A stretch of DNA of 16,622 nucleotides from Treponema sp. (GCA_031266095.1 JAISBR010000187.1:1-16622); one strand, 5' to 3'; counted from the first letter of the stretch, positions 6,897 to 13,302 are shown. Notes: generated by a model not told the origin, from the letters alone. A program made the numbers and translations.

Positions 6897-8825
6897 TTAT
6901 TCCGCAAGTATCGTGTCCCGAAAATACAACCAATCATCCTCGTCCCACAAATGGAAGCCCTGTATCATGGCCGCGGCCCGGCTGTAGACAAAGCAGTCCA
7001 GCACCTCGTTGCGCTCGTTCAGCTTGTGCCAGCCGGTTTTTCCCTTTTCATCTTCCCCGTAATACTCCGAGGCGAATTGCCGGAAAAAATCTTCGGGGAA
7101 TTCATTTGAAAAATGAACGGCGTCCTTTCCTTCCTGGTTGTCGATATTTTCAAAAATTACATCTTTAACCGCCCCCACGTCGGCAAGATAAAACACGCAC
7201 CCGTAGGTCTTGTGTACCCGCTGGTTCAGGGTAAAACCGGCTGATCTTCCCTCCTCAATGCCCTTAACCGGGACAAAAAGGCCGCTGTTATTCGCGCAAA
7301 ACTGGATCGCCGTATTGACTTCGCTCCGCAGTTCCTGATTTTCAAGCGTAACGTCCCGGTTTGGGTTGTATGATGAATCAACGGCGATCCGCGCAATCAT
7401 AACCGTCGTGTCCCCCAGGGCGGGAATAATATAGTCCCGGTCGCAGTAGGCAAAAAGATTGCTCCACGCGGGGCTGTGCGGGTTCGCGGTCTGCCCGAAA
7501 AACACCTGGTGGTCAAAAATCCACGCCTCCATCCCGGGCCCCCAGGCGGTAAGCACCAGCTCCAGGCGGTTTTTGTGCACGTCCACGCCGCCGGTAATCA
7601 CATAGGGACCCTTTGGTATTTGCCCGGCGGGATACGCCTCGGCCCGCGCCTTGAGTTCGTCCCACAATACAATGCGGCGGTCGGTCTCCGGGTGGAGCCC
7701 TTCATTGGTGATGACGAAATTCCGCATGGCCTGTAAATTTTTTCCGTTATCTGTTTTTAAATAATCAGTAATAATATTTTCCCAGCTTGTCATGGGGCTC
7801 ATCATGGCCGATATGTGATAGGAACGATCCCGGCTGTCCTGGGCCGCCACCTGGGGCTCCCAGTACGCGGGGCCGCCCAGGTCTTTACAGAGCATAAAAT
7901 CAGGCTTTTCATACTCGAAAAAATCACCCCCGCAATGGCGGCACTTATACCGGGCGGTTCCGGCGATGAGGGAGCCTTTTCCTTTTTTATCAAACTCATA
8001 ATCCCCGTATAGGCCCCATTGCCGGGCGCTGTGCATAAACTCAAGATGCTGATAACCGCCGCAGCGGGGACAGGGGATCATATACTCCCGCCGGTCGCCG
8101 GAATTAAAGGCGCGGTATATACGATCATTCCCTGCCGCCGTTGGAGTGGACAGCTTTACCACTTTCAGATCGCGGATGGTCTTGCCGCGGGCTATGATAA
8201 TGTCCTCCGGGTCCCCCTGGTCGGCAAGCTGACTGGGCGCTTGTACAAGCTCATCCATGATAATAAGGTCCCAGGAAAACGATTTTAGTTTGGAAATAGC
8301 AGCATAACTAGCCATCAGAAACCGGCGGCCCGCAAACATTTCCTTGTAGAGTATCGTGTCCCCGGATTTTCGTTGATCGTCCCGTTTGGTGATGGGCTTG
8401 ATATATTCCGAAAGCCCGCAGAAGTCGATGAGAAGGTCTATGGCCCCCCGGCTGCGGAGTTTCGCCATGTCCAGATCGGATATGACGTAAAGGATATTAT
8501 GCAGTCCGTATTTTATACTGTGTCCTATCGCGTTTTCTATCCCCGTTGTCGCGCCGCTTTGGGTGGATTTGATGATAGCTGTTACTCTCGTAAAATTGTC
8601 GGGGTGTAAATTTTCGATTGGCTCCTGAAGATAGGCCATAAAGGCAGGGTCATACATGCCGGGTTTTTCAGTGCTCCCATCGGAGAGATACCGGTATTTT
8701 CCCGCCCAGCTCGTAATTGTTGGGATAGCCGGGTCTATCGTAAGTGCGCGGGCAAATTCGAGGATTCGGGAAAAAGTGTTGTCGTTTATTCTTTTATCAA
8801 CTTCCGCTATTATATCCGCCGCCAT
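6897..8825 (-). CDS. Terminase large subunit, lambda gpA (GpA) family
   Basis: This 642-residue protein equals lambda gpA in length (641). It is the packaging motor and cos-cutting nuclease acting at the portal. The ATPase half has an adenine/Walker A region IKSTQSGATTG (85-95, Lys86), a Walker B-type LIIMDE (Asp191, Glu192) and the coupling motif STPT (226-229). Two CxxC pairs (Cys252/255 and Cys295/298) form the zinc-binding insert usual in GpA proteins. The nuclease half begins at TGGVDVHKNRLELV with Asp415, and continues with AVDSSYN (Asp483). The start ATG 8825 follows the homing endonuclease stop by 6 bp and has a weak GGGGAG about 11 nt upstream. A dedicated promoter for the next gene follows its stop. 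All key motifs are present, so it should be functional. Confidence 0.93.
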   Translation of the reverse strand: MAADIIAEVDKRINDNTFSRILEFARALTIDPAIPTITSWAGKYRYLSDGSTEKPGMYDPAFMAYLQEPIENLHPDNFTRVTAIIKSTQSGATTGIENAIGHSIKYGLHNILYVISDLDMAKLRSRGAIDLLIDFCGLSEYIKPITKRDDQRKSGDTILYKEMFAGRRFLMASYAAISKLKSFSWDLIIMDELVQAPSQLADQGDPEDIIIARGKTIRDLKVVKLSTPTAAGNDRIYRAFNSGDRREYMIPCPRCGGYQHLEFMHSARQWGLYGDYEFDKKGKGSLIAGTARYKCRHCGGDFFEYEKPDFMLCKDLGGPAYWEPQVAAQDSRDRSYHISAMMSPMTSWENIITDYLKTDNGKNLQAMRNFVITNEGLHPETDRRIVLWDELKARAEAYPAGQIPKGPYVITGGVDVHKNRLELVLTAWGPGMEAWIFDHQVFFGQTANPHSPAWSNLFAYCDRDYIIPALGDTTVMIARIAVDSSYNPNRDVTLENQELRSEVNTAIQFCANNSGLFVPVKGIEEGRSAGFTLNQRVHKTYGCVFYLADVGAVKDVIFENIDNQEGKDAVHFSNEFPEDFFRQFASEYYGEDEKGKTGWHKLNERNEVLDCFVYSRAAAMIQGFHLWDEDDWLYFRDTILAE

Positions 8826-8831
8826 TTATAA

Positions 8832-9533
8832 TTATGCTCCCCGCGTTTTTGATGAGAATCTAGCCTTCTTCGCTTCGCTGATTTTGCACCGCGTTTCGGG
8901 GGATACCACACGTCCTTTATTCGCTTCACTTATATGGCGCCGGTGTTCCTCTGAAAGGTGTCTGCCAAGACAATATTTTTTCCCCTTGTGCGCCTCGCTC
9001 ATGCGGCGGCGCGTTTCCTCTGTGTGGTGTTTGCCTTTGTTCCATACCAGTCCTCCCCTCCTTGCCTCGCTGATTTTCCGGCATATTTCTTCGGTCATAA
9101 CATAGGGGCGCTTACCTTTTTTAGCTTCGCTGATTTTTTTTCGGGTTTCTTCAGAATGATGCTTTCCAAGATTATATTTGTTTCCCCTGTTCGCCTCTCC
9201 GATTTTACGCCGGGTCTTTTCGCTCGGGCTCCACGCAAGGCCACCGGGGGCGAGATTATACCCTCTATCGGGGTTCATGCTGTCGTAGTAAGTGATCCAG
9301 TGTTTTTCTTTTTGGTCCAGATCTTCCCGCGTTTCAGCGGTGTCGATCTGTTCCCAGGTAAAATTATCGAAGCCCTCGTCAAGAAGAGCCTGTTGAAAGG
9401 CTGTGCGCCTGTCCTTTTTCAGGGACATAAACTTATGTTCGCTTTTCCGCTTTTTCAGGCTGTAGGTAGTCTGCCCCACATACACCTTCCCACTCGGCCC
9501 GGTGGCTTTGTAGATAATGCCAAATGGGTTCAC
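8832..9533 (-). CDS. GIY-YIG homing endonuclease with six NUMOD3 repeats
   Basis: Residues 1-95 form a GIY-YIG nuclease: GIIY (5-8), YVG (18-20), an Arg/His helix at KKRKSEHK (27-34), Glu76 in QKEKHWI, and the closing NPDRGYNLAPGG. From about residue 103 to the end there are six copies of the NUMOD3 DNA-binding unit (pattern SEETRKKISEAKKG, the third and fourth starting with Thr), a layout seen in free-standing phage homing endonucleases. It should cut a site in related phages that lack the gene, so that the gene spreads by repair. The start is GTG 9533, with GGAGG 5-7 nt upstream, and it overlaps the upstream gene by 4 bp (GTGA). The gene interrupts no visible reading frame. Its likely target lies near the terminase gene, by analogy with other free-standing members. 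Confidence 0.92.
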   Translation of the reverse strand: MNPFGIIYKATGPSGKVYVGQTTYSLKKRKSEHKFMSLKKDRRTAFQQALLDEGFDNFTWEQIDTAETREDLDQKEKHWITYYDSMNPDRGYNLAPGGLAWSPSEKTRRKIGEANRGNKYNLGKHHSEETRKKISEAKKGKRPYVMTEEICRKISEARRGGLVWNKGKHHTEETRRRMSEAHKGKKYCLGRHLSEEHRRHISEANKGRVVSPETRCKISEAKKARFSSKTRGA

Positions 9534-10078
9534 CTTCCCCTCCGATAAGTCGCCTCTATGTCGTCCCGGTCGCTCATAACAAGGCCCCCGGCCTCGGCGA
9601 TCCGTTGGATGGTCTCCAGCCCGGCGGTACGGTAGTCCAGTAATTGCCGGGTAGCGGCCAGGTCGGTGTTGAGCCGGGCGATTTCGGCGGTCTTGATTTC
9701 GTCTATCTGCTCGTAGGATCGTTTAATCAGCTCGGCCAGCTCGGCCAGTTTTAGGGCTGGTGTCAAGGCTGTTTCCGTACCTTCTAAACTAGTTCGTAAG
9801 GTTCCCGCGACGTTATTCGGCCCTCCGGCATGTCCTCGCTTTATGGCTTCCAGGATCACCGTTACTTGTTCCTCAGTGAGCAAGGTCAATTTTCCGTTTT
9901 CAGTCCATCCCGCTTTTTTCGCATAGGCCGCTACGGTGCTATAAGACGCTCCGGTCGCCGCGGCCACCTGCCGCAGGGTCATCCGCCTGTCTCCCTGTAT
10001 CGCTATCCCGTTCATTTCCATCCCCTTAATTTTACCGTCCGATAGGCCAGCCGAAACGTCAATAGGGCTGCCATACAC
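9530..10078 (-). CDS. HTH DNA-binding protein with coiled-coil C-terminus, function unknown
   Basis: A helix-turn-helix spans roughly residues 33-58 (MTLRQVAAATGASYSTVAAYAKKAGW), followed by LLTEEQVTVILEAIKRG, a pairing seen in phage regulatory or antirepressor-like proteins. Residues 103-165 are strongly helical with heptad-like Leu/Ile/Ala spacing (LAELAELIKRSYEQIDEIKT onward), suggesting dimerisation through a coiled coil. The start is GTG 10078, directly after the upstream TAG. It has a near-perfect GGGAGGTGAT ribosome binding site, which favours it over the internal ATGs at residues 20 and 22. It is translationally coupled to the homing endonuclease after it. Possible roles are regulation or a second DNA-recognition factor in packaging. 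Neither is shown by the sequence. Confidence 0.7.
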   Translation of the reverse strand: MYGSPIDVSAGLSDGKIKGMEMNGIAIQGDRRMTLRQVAAATGASYSTVAAYAKKAGWTENGKLTLLTEEQVTVILEAIKRGHAGGPNNVAGTLRTSLEGTETALTPALKLAELAELIKRSYEQIDEIKTAEIARLNTDLAATRQLLDYRTAGLETIQRIAEAGGLVMSDRDDIEATYRRGR

Positions 10079-10279
10079 CTAGATCACCTCCCGCTCTATG
10101 GCGTCCCGCAGGGCCTTAAGGGCTATATCCATTTTTTCCACGTAGTCGGCCTTAATAAGATCATCCAGAAGCTCCAGCGCGTCCGATCGGTTCCCTATCC
10201 GAGGCGGCACGCTGAAGTAGAGGCTTGCGCCCTCCGGGTATATTTTCCGGCGGTTTTCAGTATTTATGGGTTTGTTCAT
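10079..10279 (-). CDS. Small protein of unknown function, 66 aa
   Basis: The frame could be extended upstream to 10351, but ATG 10279 overlaps the preceding stop as ATGA, so coupled translation from there is the better choice. The product begins MNKPINTENRRKIYPEGAS and has a basic N-terminal part, a short strand-like LYFSVPPR, and a helical C-terminal half (DALELLDDLIKADYVEKMDIALKALRDAIEREVI). It has no membrane segment and no cysteine pattern. I do not recognise the family. It lies in the same operon as the ligase domain and the HTH protein, with no gap on either side. Confidence 0.65.
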   Translation of the reverse strand: MNKPINTENRRKIYPEGASLYFSVPPRIGNRSDALELLDDLIKADYVEKMDIALKALRDAIEREVI

Positions 10280-10638
10280 TCTCCGGCCGCCTTGTCTTTT
10301 ATTTCTTCTTCGGTAACCGGAGGGTTGAGGAAGCCGCGGAATCGGTTCCAAAAATCACGGTTGCCGAGATTTTCAAAGAGCGTGTCCGTTCCCCCGGATT
10401 TCCAAAAGTCATGCCGGAGCCTGTCTATAGGGTCGATATGCCCCATCATGGCGAAATACTTCCGCTTTTCCTCCTCCGTGGGATTGAGATCGTCGTAAGC
10501 CGCCTGTAGATAGCGGATTGAGCGAAGAGGTTCGTCATTTACTTTTTGCCGGACTTCTTCGGCATGGACGATAAATTCCCTCATCCAAAAAAGGCGTTCG
10601 GCGGTTTCGTGGTCAAAGAAGGGTTTTTGTTTCTTCAT
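10276..10638 (-). CDS. Protein of unknown function, 120 aa
   Basis: The product is hydrophilic, mostly helical and rich in charged and aromatic residues (ERLFWMREFIVHAEEVRQK, then RYLQAAYDDLNPTEEEKRKYFAMMGH). The last quarter carries NRDFWNRFRGFLNPPVTEEE. No catalytic motif, signal peptide or membrane segment is visible. ATG 10638 has a strong AAGGAG with 6 nt spacing. It follows the ligase-domain gene by 37 bp and overlaps the next gene by 4 bp. I do not recognise it. Its place in the ligase operon suggests a DNA-related accessory role, which is only an inference. Confidence 0.7.
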   Translation of the reverse strand: MKKQKPFFDHETAERLFWMREFIVHAEEVRQKVNDEPLRSIRYLQAAYDDLNPTEEEKRKYFAMMGHIDPIDRLRHDFWKSGGTDTLFENLGNRDFWNRFRGFLNPPVTEEEIKDKAAGE

Positions 10639-10675
10639 CGTGGGCTCCTTGTCTATAATTTATTTGCCGTATGGG

Positions 10676-11539
10676 TCATACGGCGGCATCCTCCGGCTGT
10701 TCGCAGGGCTTGAAAGCTATCTGCTTTCTGGGCCGGGGGCGGCGCAGGTCGTTCATATCGGTGCGGCAGTCTTTTATTACCAGGCCGTCACTATCCACCG
10801 GATAGGAAAGCCGTATTTTCTCCGCCGCTTCCAGCCAGGCGATAACCGCCTCGGGATCGGAGAATTCCTTTGTTTCGGTTACCGAAAATCCCCGCTCCCG
10901 GAGCCACATTATTTTCCCCGTCTCGCTGGTGAAAAAGCCGTCATCCCCGGAAACGGCGGCGTCATAGGCGATAAATACCAGCTCTTCACATTCCCTGCTG
11001 TCTTTGCGGAGCATGATGCCGTTCCCGATGTCCCGGCTGGTCTTCCTGCCGTTGTACTTTTCCCGCCATGTTGCGCGGGGGAGCAGCACTTCCCCCCGGA
11101 TCCCCCCGGTAAACGGGATATCCAGCACGGGAAGCACGCCGCCCATGCGGAGGGCGTTAAGCGTGATGTCCGAGCCGGTTACGCCGTCCCCCCTGGTAAC
11201 GGCCCGGACAAACACGCCGTCCCGGTACTGGAGTTCCAGACTGGCCCCGTCGAGTTTGAACTGTACCGAATAGGCGGGAGCCCCCATGTCCAGCAGCCAA
11301 TACCGGAGCCGTACCGGATGTTTGATTTTGTCCAGGCTTCCCATAGGGGCGATATGCCGGGCTTTGGGGAAGGGGCCGCTTGCGGGAGCCCCCACACTCT
11401 CCAATACCGGGCTTTGGGGTTTTTCCCGCCCCAGCCTGTCCCGGAGCCGGTCAAAATCGGCGTCAGAAATGAGCGACTGGCCGTTATAATAGGCGTTTTG
11501 GCAAGCCAGGATACGTTTTTCAAGTATGTTTGCGGTCAT
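10676..11539 (-). CDS. Stand-alone NAD+-dependent DNA ligase adenylation domain (LigA-like)
   Basis: The 287 residues correspond to domain Ia and the nucleotidyltransferase domain of LigA. Visible motifs are domain Ia YYNGQSLISDADFDRL (17-32), APMGSLDKI (64-72), motif I FKLDGAS with the adenylated Lys95, RGDGVTGSDIT (116-125), GGIRGEVL (Glu150), motif IV DGLVIK (251-256) and motif V RKQIAFKP (271-278). The OB-fold, zinc finger, helix-hairpin-helix and BRCT domains of a normal enzyme of about 670 residues are absent, and the gene simply ends after motif V. The residue two before the lysine is Gln93, where Escherichia coli LigA has Glu113. The start is ATG 11539, with AAGGAG 7 nt upstream. A longer frame to 11560 would start inside the promoter. 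It may adenylate itself and need partners, or do a non-ligase nucleotidyl transfer. Confidence 0.88.
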   Translation of the reverse strand: MTANILEKRILACQNAYYNGQSLISDADFDRLRDRLGREKPQSPVLESVGAPASGPFPKARHIAPMGSLDKIKHPVRLRYWLLDMGAPAYSVQFKLDGASLELQYRDGVFVRAVTRGDGVTGSDITLNALRMGGVLPVLDIPFTGGIRGEVLLPRATWREKYNGRKTSRDIGNGIMLRKDSRECEELVFIAYDAAVSGDDGFFTSETGKIMWLRERGFSVTETKEFSDPEAVIAWLEAAEKIRLSYPVDSDGLVIKDCRTDMNDLRRPRPRKQIAFKPCEQPEDAAV

Positions 11540-11556
11540 GGTTGATCTCCTTAAAA

Positions 11557-11580
11557 ACATTTTACACTAGTGTAAAATGT
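11557..11580. promoter_or_regulatory. 24-bp perfect palindrome, probable operator
   Basis: The sequence is a perfect palindrome centred on TTTTACACTAGTGTAAAA and extended by ACA/TGT at the ends. It covers the -10 and most of the spacer of the ligase promoter. A further TTTTACAC half-site occurs at 11593-11600, 33 bp away (about three helical turns) and next to the plus-strand -10. A dimeric repressor binding here could shut both divergent promoters. No classical repressor gene is present in the window; the small HTH protein beside it is one candidate. Confidence 0.75.
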
Positions 11581-11587
11581 ATGTCAA
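11559..11587 (-). promoter_or_regulatory. Promoter for the ligase operon
   Basis: The minus strand reads TTGACA (11587-11582), a 17-bp spacer, and TAAAAT (11564-11559). This is a perfect -35 and a 5 of 6 -10 at ideal spacing. The start of transcription would fall near 11552, just before the AAGGAG of the ligase-domain gene. The 24-bp palindrome overlies the spacer and -10. Confidence 0.72.
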
Positions 11588-11603
11588 TAACCTTTTACAC
11601 ATT

Positions 11604-11612
11604 TGTTATAAA
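11604..11612 (+). promoter_or_regulatory. Extended -10 promoter for the plus-strand cassette
   Basis: TGTTATAAA gives a TGn extended -10 followed by TATAAA. No good -35 is seen at 16-18 bp upstream, which extended -10 promoters can tolerate. Transcription would begin near 11619, some 25 nt before the first ATG. Confidence 0.45.
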
Positions 11613-11643
11613 TTTCTTGATTTTTTTTGCCGAAACTGATACT

Positions 11644-11829
11644 ATGAACGGTATGACGGTCAATGAGATAGGCGCGGCCCTGGGGATTAACCCAAAAGCA
11701 GCCAAAATGAGGCTCAGAACGAAAGAAATAAAGCCCATCGGGTATGCCGGGCCTACCGCCCTGTATGACCCATCCTGCGTCGATCTGATCCGTGAAGTAT
11801 CCAAAGGCGGCCGGCCCCGCAAGAAATAG
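11644..11829 (+). CDS. Small winged/HTH-type DNA-binding protein, 61 aa
   Basis: The product begins MNGMTVNEIGAALGINPK and has a helix-turn-helix at residues 5-26 (VNEIGAALGINPKAAKMRL), then KEIKPIGYAGPTALYDPSCVDLIREV, which resembles the wing and last helix of small MerR/excisionase-type folds. The C-terminus is basic (GGRPRKK). The frame is open further upstream, to ATG 11530, but that would run through the promoter region and the N-terminal residues look non-coding. Neither ATG 11644 nor ATG 11653 has a Shine-Dalgarno sequence, so the start is uncertain. It is the first gene of a plus-strand cassette and faces away from the ligase operon across the palindrome. It may therefore regulate both, which is inferred from layout only. 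Confidence 0.65.
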   Translation: MNGMTVNEIGAALGINPKAAKMRLRTKEIKPIGYAGPTALYDPSCVDLIREVSKGGRPRKK

Positions 11830-11830
11830 C

Positions 11831-11863
11831 CCGGTTTGGGGGCTTGAAAAACCTCCAAACCGG
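11831..11863 (+). other. Strong stem-loop after the HTH gene
   Basis: Arms 11831-11842 and 11852-11863 (CCGGTTTGG pairing with CCAAACCGG, then one G-T and two G-C pairs) form a 12-bp stem with a 9-nt loop. No T-run follows on either strand, so it is not a standard intrinsic terminator. It begins 2 bp after the HTH stop and may stabilise or partly terminate the transcript. Confidence 0.6.
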
Positions 11864-11878
11864 CCTTATAGTAGAGTT

Positions 11879-12079
11879 ATGGACAGTATCAAAAGAGCCT
11901 TTATAAAGGGTATGGGCAGTTTTAATCTCTTCCCCCCCGCCTCGGAGCCCGGCGAAATTAATATGGAGTCCGCGTGGCGGGCTGTTGGTGACGCGTTCCA
12001 GGCCACCGGGGATAACATGAGAAAAGCGATGGCGATGTATGAGCAGGAAAGTCCAAAACCCGTCCACCCCGCAAGATAG
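11879..12079 (+). CDS. Small conserved-looking phage protein, 66 aa
   Basis: The product begins MDSIKRAFIKGMGSFNLFPPAS and ends in a helical segment (WRAVGDAFQATGDNMRKAMAMYEQE). Small phage proteins with a WEAVGxDLRxAM-like C-terminal helix, next to DUF2335 membrane proteins, are a pattern I recall from prophages, but I cannot confirm the family here. There is no membrane segment, although the first 20 residues are amphipathic. The ribosome binding site is weak. The gene overlaps the following DUF2335 gene by 41 bp in another frame, which suggests coupling. A partner role for the membrane protein is inferred from this layout. Confidence 0.6.
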   Translation: MDSIKRAFIKGMGSFNLFPPASEPGEINMESAWRAVGDAFQATGDNMRKAMAMYEQESPKPVHPAR

Positions 12080-12413
12080 CCTTACCGTTCAGGCGCAGCA
12101 GATATTTTCCGGCCCCATTCCGCCCCCTGCCGTTCTCCGTCAATACGGAGAGATTAGCCCTGACCTTCCCGAAAGAATCATGAAAATGGCCGAGGCCCAC
12201 GTCGCCGCCGATGTAAAGCGGAAGCTGAAGGAGTCATCCGCCATTGGAAACGGACAGATATTTTCCTTTGCGCTCGGCTTGGTTGGTTTCGGAGTTTGTA
12301 CCCTGCTTGCGCTTAGAGGCATAGAAGCCGGAGCCATTACCGCCGCTATAGGCGGGATAGTTCCCATTGTCGTTGCCGCTTTGGTCAACCTAAAATCCAG
12401 GCAGAAAGAATAG
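12039..12413 (+). CDS. DUF2335-family predicted membrane protein
   Basis: The 124-residue protein carries the DUF2335 signature at residues 22-50: IFSGPIPPPAVLRQY, then PERIMKMAEAH. It has two hydrophobic helices at about 74-93 and 97-116 and a short basic tail. It should sit in the inner membrane with the Pro-rich N-terminus in the cytoplasm. The family is common in prophages and has no established function. Because it is carried on a plus-strand unit with its own promoter and terminator, a lysogenic-conversion or exclusion role is plausible but not shown. ATG 12039 lies within the preceding gene. The ribosome binding site is poor, so translation may depend on coupling. The terminator follows 33 bp after the stop. 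Confidence 0.8.
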   Translation: MSRKVQNPSTPQDSLTVQAQQIFSGPIPPPAVLRQYGEISPDLPERIMKMAEAHVAADVKRKLKESSAIGNGQIFSFALGLVGFGVCTLLALRGIEAGAITAAIGGIVPIVVAALVNLKSRQKE

Positions 12414-12445
12414 CCGCGGCCCGCAAGAACAGCCCGCCAGACGCG

Positions 12446-12479
12446 CGGGAAGCCCCTACGGGGTTTTCCGTGGTTTTTT
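12446..12479 (+). terminator. Intrinsic terminator of the plus-strand cassette
   Basis: An 11-bp stem (12446-12456 with 12460-12470, two G-T pairs, loop TAC) is followed by TGG and six Ts (12474-12479). It lacks a T-run in the minus direction, so it acts one way. It overlaps the last codons of the converging small-terminase gene. Confidence 0.85.
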
Positions 12480-13037
12480 GGATACTTCCTTTTTCCCCAT
12501 ATCATCCGCTATTTCATCCTCAAGCGCCCGCACGGCGTTTGAAAAGCAGATGCCTAGCTCGGTGAGAAAGACCTTTTCCGCCTCCTTGTCTTTATCCGCG
12601 GCGTAGAGGCGTTTTAAGGTGTCAGATATTTTTTTTATCGCGGCGAAGCTGTCGGATATACCCCGCTGAAAAAATGAAAAGTAGTACCGCATAAGGCCCA
12701 CATCAACATACTCCCCGGTCATTATGTCGAGCTTTATTTTTTCCTGAGCGGCTTTAAACTGTTTGATATGGGCGTCTGCTATAGCCCTGTCCTCACGGGC
12801 TTTTTGCAGCATGACGCGGCGGCCGGCGGATTCACCGGCGGTTACCGGTTCTCCAGGAGGAGCGCCTTCCTTCATGAGTTTCTTTGCCCCGGCTTTGGAC
12901 ACGTCAATGAACCAGTGGTGATCTTCATCCTGGACAAAATAATCAGGGACTTCGACTTTCCTGGTGAGATTATAGAGCGTCCGCTGGCTTACGCCGTATT
13001 GTTTCGCAAACTTCGGAATGGTTAGTAACTTTGCCAT
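12456..13037 (-). CDS. Terminase small subunit, lambda Nu1-like
   Basis: This 193-residue protein is close to lambda Nu1 (181). Residues 1-45 form a winged HTH-type domain (LTIPKFAKQYGVSQRTLYNLTRK, then a wing with VPDYFVQDEDHHWFIDV) that would bind the cos/packaging region. The middle is a long helix (REDRAIADAHIKQFKAAQEKIKLDIMTGEYVDV), which in Nu1-type proteins serves assembly. The last part would contact the large subunit. The genes for the two terminase subunits are adjacent in lambda, but here they are separated by about 3.6 kb. The ATG at 13037 has no Shine-Dalgarno sequence and lies 6 nt after an extended -10 element. The gene converges with the plus-strand cassette, whose terminator overlaps its 3' end. 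Confidence 0.82.
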   Translation of the reverse strand: MAKLLTIPKFAKQYGVSQRTLYNLTRKVEVPDYFVQDEDHHWFIDVSKAGAKKLMKEGAPPGEPVTAGESAGRRVMLQKAREDRAIADAHIKQFKAAQEKIKLDIMTGEYVDVGLMRYYFSFFQRGISDSFAAIKKISDTLKRLYAADKDKEAEKVFLTELGICFSNAVRALEDEIADDMGKKEVSKKPRKTP

Positions 13038-13169
13038 GTCTTATTTATACCACATATCGTTAAATTTTTATCTATATAAAAATATCGACTGAAAATGCGG
13101 GAGAGGGGGACTAAACGATAGATATTCTAAAAATTCCCCAGAAGAACCTATACCCCTTCTTTTGATTCG
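13038..13169. other. Noncoding 132 bp before the small terminase, candidate cos/packaging region
   Basis: No reading frame fits here. The segment is very A+T-rich near the terminase gene, has a purine-rich plus-strand run around 13095-13110, and contains two inverted pairs: TATCGT (13055-13060) with ACGATA (13115-13120) and AATTTTTA (13063-13070) with TAAAAATT (13128-13135). In lambda the cos site and Nu1 binding sites lie just upstream of Nu1. That is the only reason for the suggestion. Confidence 0.3.
13044..13052 (-). promoter_or_regulatory. Extended -10 element at the small-terminase start
   Basis: The minus strand reads TGGTATAAA, six nt before the ATG. There is no recognisable -35 but the upstream 35 bp are A+T-rich. 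Transcription would start at or within a base of the ATG, giving a leaderless mRNA, in keeping with the absence of a Shine-Dalgarno sequence. Confidence 0.4.
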
Positions 13170-13298
13170 TCAAACCATCGAAGTTCCCAAACAGCCCGCA
13201 AATGACTGATACTTATGGTTATTCTCAAGCGTTATGGTAAAGCGCTGGCTTTCTACCGGTATATGACCCTGGACAGTTACCTCACATACCTTAATCAT
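13170..13298 (-). CDS. Small protein, 42 aa, unknown function
   Basis: ATG 13298 follows the stop of the 115-residue gene by 4 bp and has GGGGTGAGG just upstream. The product begins MIKVCEVTVQGHIPVESQRF and ends GCLGTSMV. It is short and beta-like (ITLENNHKYQSFAG), without a membrane segment. Spacing, ribosome-binding-like sequence and orientation suggest a coupled small gene at the end of the operon. No family is recognised. Confidence 0.5.
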   Translation of the reverse strand: MIKVCEVTVQGHIPVESQRFTITLENNHKYQSFAGCLGTSMV

Positions 13299-13302
13299 AA
13301 CC

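Noticed and set aside
6871..6900. Terminator after the large terminase
   Set aside because: Only a 3-bp CCG/CGG pairing is possible, too weak to call.
8850..9240. Tandem DNA repeats as a separate noncoding element
   Set aside because: They are the coding repeats of the NUMOD3 units in the homing endonuclease.
11530..11643. N-terminal extension of the plus-strand HTH protein
   Set aside because: It would cross both promoters and the palindrome, and its residues look like translated noncoding A+T-rich DNA.
11831..11863. Intrinsic terminator between the HTH and 66-aa genes
   Set aside because: The stem is strong but no T-run follows on either strand; recorded as a stem-loop only.
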